Source: Cellvibrionaceae bacterium (GTDB lineage Bacteria > Pseudomonadota > Gammaproteobacteria > Pseudomonadales > Cellvibrionaceae). From it: DNA of 64,000 nt. Numbering within the stretch: position 1 is the stretch's first letter; the number at the start of each line of letters is the position of its first letter. This document shows positions 60,199-64,000 of the stretch, in pieces. The position numbers and the translations under genes are program-made. The DNA is taken from NCBI GenBank assembly GCA_021151695.1, contig JAGKWU010000001.1, positions 539,269 through 603,268 on the forward strand, in the 5' to 3' direction. The notes under the pieces were generated by a model, which made no database searches, was not told the DNA's origin, and worked only from the letters and a program-made list of their open reading frames with translations.

Positions 60199-61536
60199 CT
60201 TGAACACGGAAAACCCATCGCCAAACTCCTGCTGAGGCTCCACTTTGGCAGAGGGTTGGCGGCGCTTGCCAACATTCTTTTTATCTTTGGTACGCACCTT
60301 AATTTTTTCTTTTTCCGGGGAACTTTTCTTCTCGTCAGGTTTCTTTTTAGTTCCCACTGCCTTGCCAGATGATTTGATTTTTTCTGGCCCTTTATATGCT
60401 GACGCTAAACCAGGTACCGAGATCACTTCGAACTTTACGTCAATATAACGCTCGATGCCCTTCGTAAGATTCCAATCATTCTTGGACACAAAAGACACCG
60501 CCCTGCCCTCAGCATCAACACGACCGGTACGGCCAATGCGATGAATATACTCATCACCTGAGTGCGCCATGTCGAAATTAATAACCAGGTCTACACCCGG
60601 GATATCCAGCCCGCGTGCCGCCACATCAGTAGCCACCAAGACCTGGGTTCTGCCCTGGCGAAACAAATCGAGAGAAACACGACGCTGATCCTGGGTAATA
60701 TCACCGTGCAGCGCGCTCACTTTGAATTTGTGGTAGCGCAAATAATTATCCAGCTGAACCGCTTTAAGTTTGGTATTCGTAAAAATGACCGCCTTTTCAA
60801 AGGCAGAATTCGACAGCAGCGCAAGCGCCAGTTTTTCCTTGTGTTTTACACCATCAGCAAGAATCATTTGCTGGAGAATGCGATTCGCTGGCTGCTCAAC
60901 ATAAATCTCTTCGCTCTCGCCGAGCACAACCTGCTTGATGAGATGGCGCAGGCCGGTTTGCTCCAGAGTGGCGGAAAACAACAGGGTTTGGCGCTCGCCG
61001 CTGCAGGTACTCGCGATGGACAATACATCCTCGCTTAAGCCCATTTCCAGCATGCGATCAGCTTCATCCAACACCAAAAACTCAAGCCCCGAGAAGTCTG
61101 TGGACTTATGCATCACATGTTCAGCCAAGCGCCCAGGTGTACCCACCACCACCTCGGGATTTTTGCGCAGCATCGCTTTTTGGTATTTGAACTCCTCCCC
61201 ACCACACACCATGCCTACTTTTACAGAGGTGTATTTCAGCAATTGCTCGGCAATCTTCACTATCTGGCGAGCCAATTCACGTGTAGGAGTTAAGATCAGC
61301 AACCGGGTACTGGTTTGGCTTACTGGAGCCGAGGCCAGCATTTTCTCCAACGCCGGCAATAAGAAGGCGGCCGTTTTACCACTACCCGTCTTGGAACTAA
61401 CCAGCAAACTTTTGCCCGCCAACACGCCGGGAATCGCCTGCTGCTGCACCGGCGTGGGTTCAGCGTAGCCCAAAGCATCCATAGCCTTGCGCAGTTGCGG
61501 GTTGGCGATCAACTCATAAAAAGGGGTTAAGGTCAT
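60184..61536 (-). CDS. DEAD-box RNA helicase
   Basis: A 450-residue ATP-dependent RNA helicase, probably for ribosome assembly or RNA decay. Motifs: Q-motif GYAEPTPVQQQAIP, Walker A SSKTGSGKTA, PTRELA, GTPGRL, DEAD (in LVLDEADRML), SAT, and ARGLDIPGV with HRIGRTGR. The C-terminal tail (about 380-450) is Lys-rich and likely binds RNA. It resembles RhlE/SrmB-type enzymes, but assignment to a named one is uncertain. Confidence 0.92.
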   Translation of the reverse strand: MTLTPFYELIANPQLRKAMDALGYAEPTPVQQQAIPGVLAGKSLLVSSKTGSGKTAAFLLPALEKMLASAPVSQTSTRLLILTPTRELARQIVKIAEQLLKYTSVKVGMVCGGEEFKYQKAMLRKNPEVVVGTPGRLAEHVMHKSTDFSGLEFLVLDEADRMLEMGLSEDVLSIASTCSGERQTLLFSATLEQTGLRHLIKQVVLGESEEIYVEQPANRILQQMILADGVKHKEKLALALLSNSAFEKAVIFTNTKLKAVQLDNYLRYHKFKVSALHGDITQDQRRVSLDLFRQGRTQVLVATDVAARGLDIPGVDLVINFDMAHSGDEYIHRIGRTGRVDAEGRAVSFVSKNDWNLTKGIERYIDVKFEVISVPGLASAYKGPEKIKSSGKAVGTKKKPDEKKSSPEKEKIKVRTKDKKNVGKRRQPSAKVEPQQEFGDGFSVFKKKPQ

Positions 61537-61717
61537 GGTGCATCCTCGGGGTTACGGTATTGGCCTAGCCTATAATGGGCAGACTGAAGCAAAAGGCGCG
61601 CAATCTACGCAGATTACGACCACTTATCAACCTATACGCGGATAATACTAACTGCATTTGGCGGCAGGCTTGCGTAAAATGCGCTGCTTTTTCTGCCCAA
61701 CTCCAGTATTTGCCATT

Positions 61718-62680
61718 ATGAGAATTATGCTAGCCCCAATGGAGGGCGTTGTTGAACATCACGTGCGCGACATATTGACGCGTATCGGCGGCCTGGACGG
61801 CTGCGTAACCGAGTTCATCCGCGTCACCGACCAAAAACTGCCTTATCGCGTCTTTTATAAGTACGCGCAGGAGCTGGAGAGTAACTCCCAAACCCCCAAC
61901 GGTACCCCGGTAAAAGTACAGTTGCTGGGCAGCAAACCCGAACCCATGGCCATTAACGCGCTCGAGTTGGTCAACTATGGCGCCAAGGCCATAGACCTCA
62001 ATTTTGGTTGCCCGGCGAAAACGGTCAATTCCCATGAAGGTGGCGCCTGCTTATTGCGCACCCCCGAGCGCGTCTACTCCATTATTAAAGCCGTGCGCGA
62101 TGCTGTGCCGCAGGACATTCCCGTTTCCGCCAAAATCCGCCTCGGCTTTGAAGACAGGAGCACCTATATGGAAAACGCGAGCGCCGTGGAAGCTGCCGGT
62201 GCCAACGAGCTAACCGTACACGCCCGCTCCAAAGCTGACGGCTACAAGCCTCCCGCTTATTGGCACTATATTGCCGATATAAAAGCCAAACTGAAGATCC
62301 CGGTTATCGCCAACGGAGAGATTTGGTCAATAGAGGATTACTTACGTTGCCGTGAGCAATCCCAATGCAATGATGTAATGCTGGGACGCGGCCTGTTGTC
62401 CTGCCCGGATTTAGCTCGCCAGATCAAAGCTCACCTTAAGGGTGAAGATTACCAACCTTTAACCTGGCAAGAGATATGTGAAATGCTCTTTGCCTACTAC
62501 CAGACAACTACCCCACTTTACGACGAGCGAAATAGCGGCAATCGCGTCAAGCAGTGGCTGATGTACCTGAGCAGACAATACCCTCAAGCCCAGCAGTTTT
62601 TTGAAGACGTAAAGCGCAAAACCCAGCCGGCAGATATTGAACAAGCTTTTGCCCAGGCTCTACAGCGAGCCGTTGCCTGA
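61718..62680 (+). CDS. dusC: tRNA-dihydrouridine synthase C
   Basis: A 320-residue flavin enzyme that reduces uridine, probably U16, in tRNA. The catalytic Cys98 is in DLNFGCPAKTVN, matching E. coli DusC numbering. Other blocks are MLAPMEGVV, VQLLGS, HARSKADGY and NGEIW. ATG at 61718 is preferred: upstream starts give extra residues absent from the family. It is divergent from the helicase gene and ends at a shared hairpin. Confidence 0.93.
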   Translation: MRIMLAPMEGVVEHHVRDILTRIGGLDGCVTEFIRVTDQKLPYRVFYKYAQELESNSQTPNGTPVKVQLLGSKPEPMAINALELVNYGAKAIDLNFGCPAKTVNSHEGGACLLRTPERVYSIIKAVRDAVPQDIPVSAKIRLGFEDRSTYMENASAVEAAGANELTVHARSKADGYKPPAYWHYIADIKAKLKIPVIANGEIWSIEDYLRCREQSQCNDVMLGRGLLSCPDLARQIKAHLKGEDYQPLTWQEICEMLFAYYQTTTPLYDERNSGNRVKQWLMYLSRQYPQAQQFFEDVKRKTQPADIEQAFAQALQRAVA

Positions 62681-62696
62681 TAGCCGGCCCAAAAAT

Positions 62697-62724
62697 AAAA
62701 AAAGCCCGCAATGCGGGCCTTTTT
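62697..62724. terminator. Bidirectional terminator between dusC and the HDOD gene
   Basis: GCCCGC, three bases, GCGGGC, with A-run before and T-run after, between two convergent genes. Confidence 0.85.
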
Positions 62725-62739
62725 CCAAGCGGATATACA

Positions 62740-63564
62740 TTACTGCAGCAATTCGTCGATGGCAGTACCAAGATCTTTCGTCTCTTCGATCTTCTCCATC
62801 ATCTTGACCAGGTTAATGCCCAAGGATGTCGCCAGCTCACTGGGGAAACCTTCCAGAATGGCCGCACTAGTCGCCCCTTCATCGTTCTTTTTATTAATGT
62901 AGAGCGCGATATTAATGATCGCCGCAAGGCGCGGGAAGCTATCAGCCGCTTGCGGCTCTAACTGGTGGCGAATACCTTTGACAATAGCATCCGGAAATTT
63001 CCAGCGGTTAGCCAATTCAGCGCCCGCCTCGGAAAAATCAAAACCTAAATAATTCCGCTCTATATCCACATTGCGCGCGCCCTTATCAACTACCTTTTGC
63101 ATTTCGGCGCATTCGGCCGGTAGCAGGATATGAATAAGCAGCTCACCAATGTTATGAATCATCCCGCAGGTAAATGCCGTTTCGGCATCATCGTGAGAAT
63201 AACGGGCGATCCACTTACAAGTCGCCGCTACAGCAAAGCTGTCATGCCAAAACTTGCGCAAATCAAATCCTTCCGGCGCTTTGAAAGCCCCAGTCAGACC
63301 TGAAGCCAATACCAACGTGCGCACTGCATTAAAACCAAGCAAGAACACAGCATCGTTTACCGAACCCACTTTGCGATTGCCACCATAATGCGCCGAGTTG
63401 GCAGCGCGCAAAACCTTTATGGTTAATACCTGGTCTGAACTGATTTTTTTTGCGATGGCATCATTGCTCACATTCTCATCGCCAAAACTTTCTATAAGTT
63501 CTTGAACAACCTTGGGAATATTGGGCAATTTCTGAGCATTATCTATTAGACTTTGTAAGTTCAC
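62740..63564 (-). CDS. HDOD-domain signalling protein
   Basis: A 274-residue protein made almost wholly of an HDOD domain, a catalytically inactive relative of HD phosphohydrolases. Typical features are LPNIPKVVQELIE at the start, ISSDQVLTIKVLRAANSAHYGG, and AVFLLGFNAVRTLVLASG. HDOD proteins act in regulation of motility, biofilm and stress signalling in gammaproteobacteria, but the partner cannot be seen here. Confidence 0.88.
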   Translation of the reverse strand: MNLQSLIDNAQKLPNIPKVVQELIESFGDENVSNDAIAKKISSDQVLTIKVLRAANSAHYGGNRKVGSVNDAVFLLGFNAVRTLVLASGLTGAFKAPEGFDLRKFWHDSFAVAATCKWIARYSHDDAETAFTCGMIHNIGELLIHILLPAECAEMQKVVDKGARNVDIERNYLGFDFSEAGAELANRWKFPDAIVKGIRHQLEPQAADSFPRLAAIINIALYINKKNDEGATSAAILEGFPSELATSLGINLVKMMEKIEETKDLGTAIDELLQ

Positions 63565-63720
63565 GATGTCGCCTCACTCTGTGGAAAAGAACATTAACCT
63601 GAGGATAGTTCAGCTTTAATCGTTTGCTAGATTATTTATATAAAAAATAGTCACTACGCGAGGAAGGAATAAACGAAAAGAGATAAGCAAAGATGCACGC
63701 AATCCGACCCGACCTTAAAT

Positions 63721-63754
63721 ACAAAAGCCCTGCTATTACTAGCAGGGCTTTTGT
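63721..63754. terminator. Strong terminator-like hairpin
   Basis: Perfect stem GCCCTGCTA/TAGCAGGGC with 4-base loop, flanked by ACAAAA and TTTTGT. It lies just beyond the duplicated tRNA 3' fragment on the minus strand. Confidence 0.82.
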
Positions 63755-63755
63755 A

Positions 63756-63773
63756 TATGGCGCACTCGGGAGG
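63756..63773 (-). repeat. Partial tRNA-Arg 3'-end duplicate
   Basis: TATGGCGCACTCGGGAGG here is identical to 63902-63919, which is the 3' end of the tRNA-Arg gene with its CCA. Only this portion of the tRNA is present; after it the two copies diverge. Confidence 0.8.
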
Positions 63774-63861
63774 GTGAGCGACACAATAAGCGAAGCACTG
63801 CTTCGCGTGTCGCGAACACCTTTTGGCGCAGCCAAAAGGCAGGCAACCCGAGCGATGCAAA

Positions 63862-63896
63862 AACAAAAAAGGCCTAGCTTTTCAGCTAGGCCTTTA
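63862..63896 (-). terminator. Terminator of the tRNA-Arg gene
   Basis: GGCCTAGCT, four bases, AGCTAGGCC with T-run on the minus strand, directly after the tRNA. Confidence 0.85.
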
Positions 63897-63903
63897 TCTT
63901 GTA

Positions 63904-63980
63904 TGGCGCACTCGGGAGGATTCGAACCTCCGACCGCTCGGTTCGTAGCCGAGTACTCTATCCAGCTGAGCTACGAGTGC
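63904..63980 (-). tRNA. tRNA-Arg (anticodon ACG)
   Basis: A 77-nt tRNA on the minus strand. Acceptor stem GCACTCG pairs with CGAGTGC; D loop includes AGCTGGATAGAG; anticodon stem CTCGG/CCGAG encloses loop CTACGAA with anticodon ACG; T arm is GGAGGTTCGAATCCTCC. The CCA end is encoded. ACG would be edited to ICG by TadA. Confidence 0.96.
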
Positions 63981-64000
63981 GTTGTTGAGGCGCGCATTCT

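Noticed and set aside
63756..63919. Second complete tRNA gene or a tRNA array
   Set aside because: Only the 3' 18 bp are repeated. There is no anticodon arm or D arm at the first copy.

Overview
The window looks like chromosome of a polysaccharide-degrading gammaproteobacterium, most likely Cellvibrio or a close relative (inference). The evidence is large secreted glycoside hydrolases with poly-Ser/Thr linkers and several carbohydrate-binding modules, a Lap-type adhesin system, and Pseudomonas-like housekeeping gene order (holB-pilZ-tatD, dusC, rlmA). No plasmid, phage or transposase genes are visible.

Layout. 0-8 kb holds a membrane-anchored winged-helix/TPR regulator, an EamA transporter, an exported methyltransferase, a divergent LysR/SDR pair with a perfect operator-like palindrome, an acyltransferase and ybaK. 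7.6-19.5 kb is mainly housekeeping: a coiled-coil membrane protein, mdh, a second acyltransferase, a dUTPase-like protein, tatD, pilZ, holB, rluA, a pilin, tmk, ppiB, lpxH and a YSC84-type lipoprotein. rluA and the pilin lie between tmk and holB.

19.7-32.1 kb is a carbohydrate-use region. It has a GH5 enzyme, a seven-TM AraC regulator, a probable 5'-truncated double-CBM32 gene, a 1643-residue enzyme carrying two different beta-1,3-glucanase catalytic domains (GH16 and GH128), and a GH13 amylase. Candidate operators lie upstream of GH5, GH16 and the amylase.

32.6-56.4 kb encodes a complete Lap biofilm system: LapG protease, LapD receptor, a 3110-residue LapA-like adhesin with a TAAG cleavage site, the LapB/LapC secretion pair, a LuxR-type regulator, and a LapE-like TolC protein fused to an OmpA domain. 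In outline, c-di-GMP-bound LapD should hold LapG off the adhesin, and when c-di-GMP falls LapG should cut it and release cells. About 5 kb of accessory DNA separates lapGD from the adhesin. This DNA contains a cassette-like array of four genes (GNAT, unknown, lipoprotein, AbiGi-like) spaced by attC-like palindromes, with no integrase in view, plus REP-like hairpins and small unknown genes.

56.6-64 kb returns to housekeeping: a PhoD-like phosphatase, rlmA, a PhoH-like ATPase, a DEAD-box helicase, dusC, an HDOD protein and tRNA-Arg(ACG), with a duplicated tRNA 3' end beside it.
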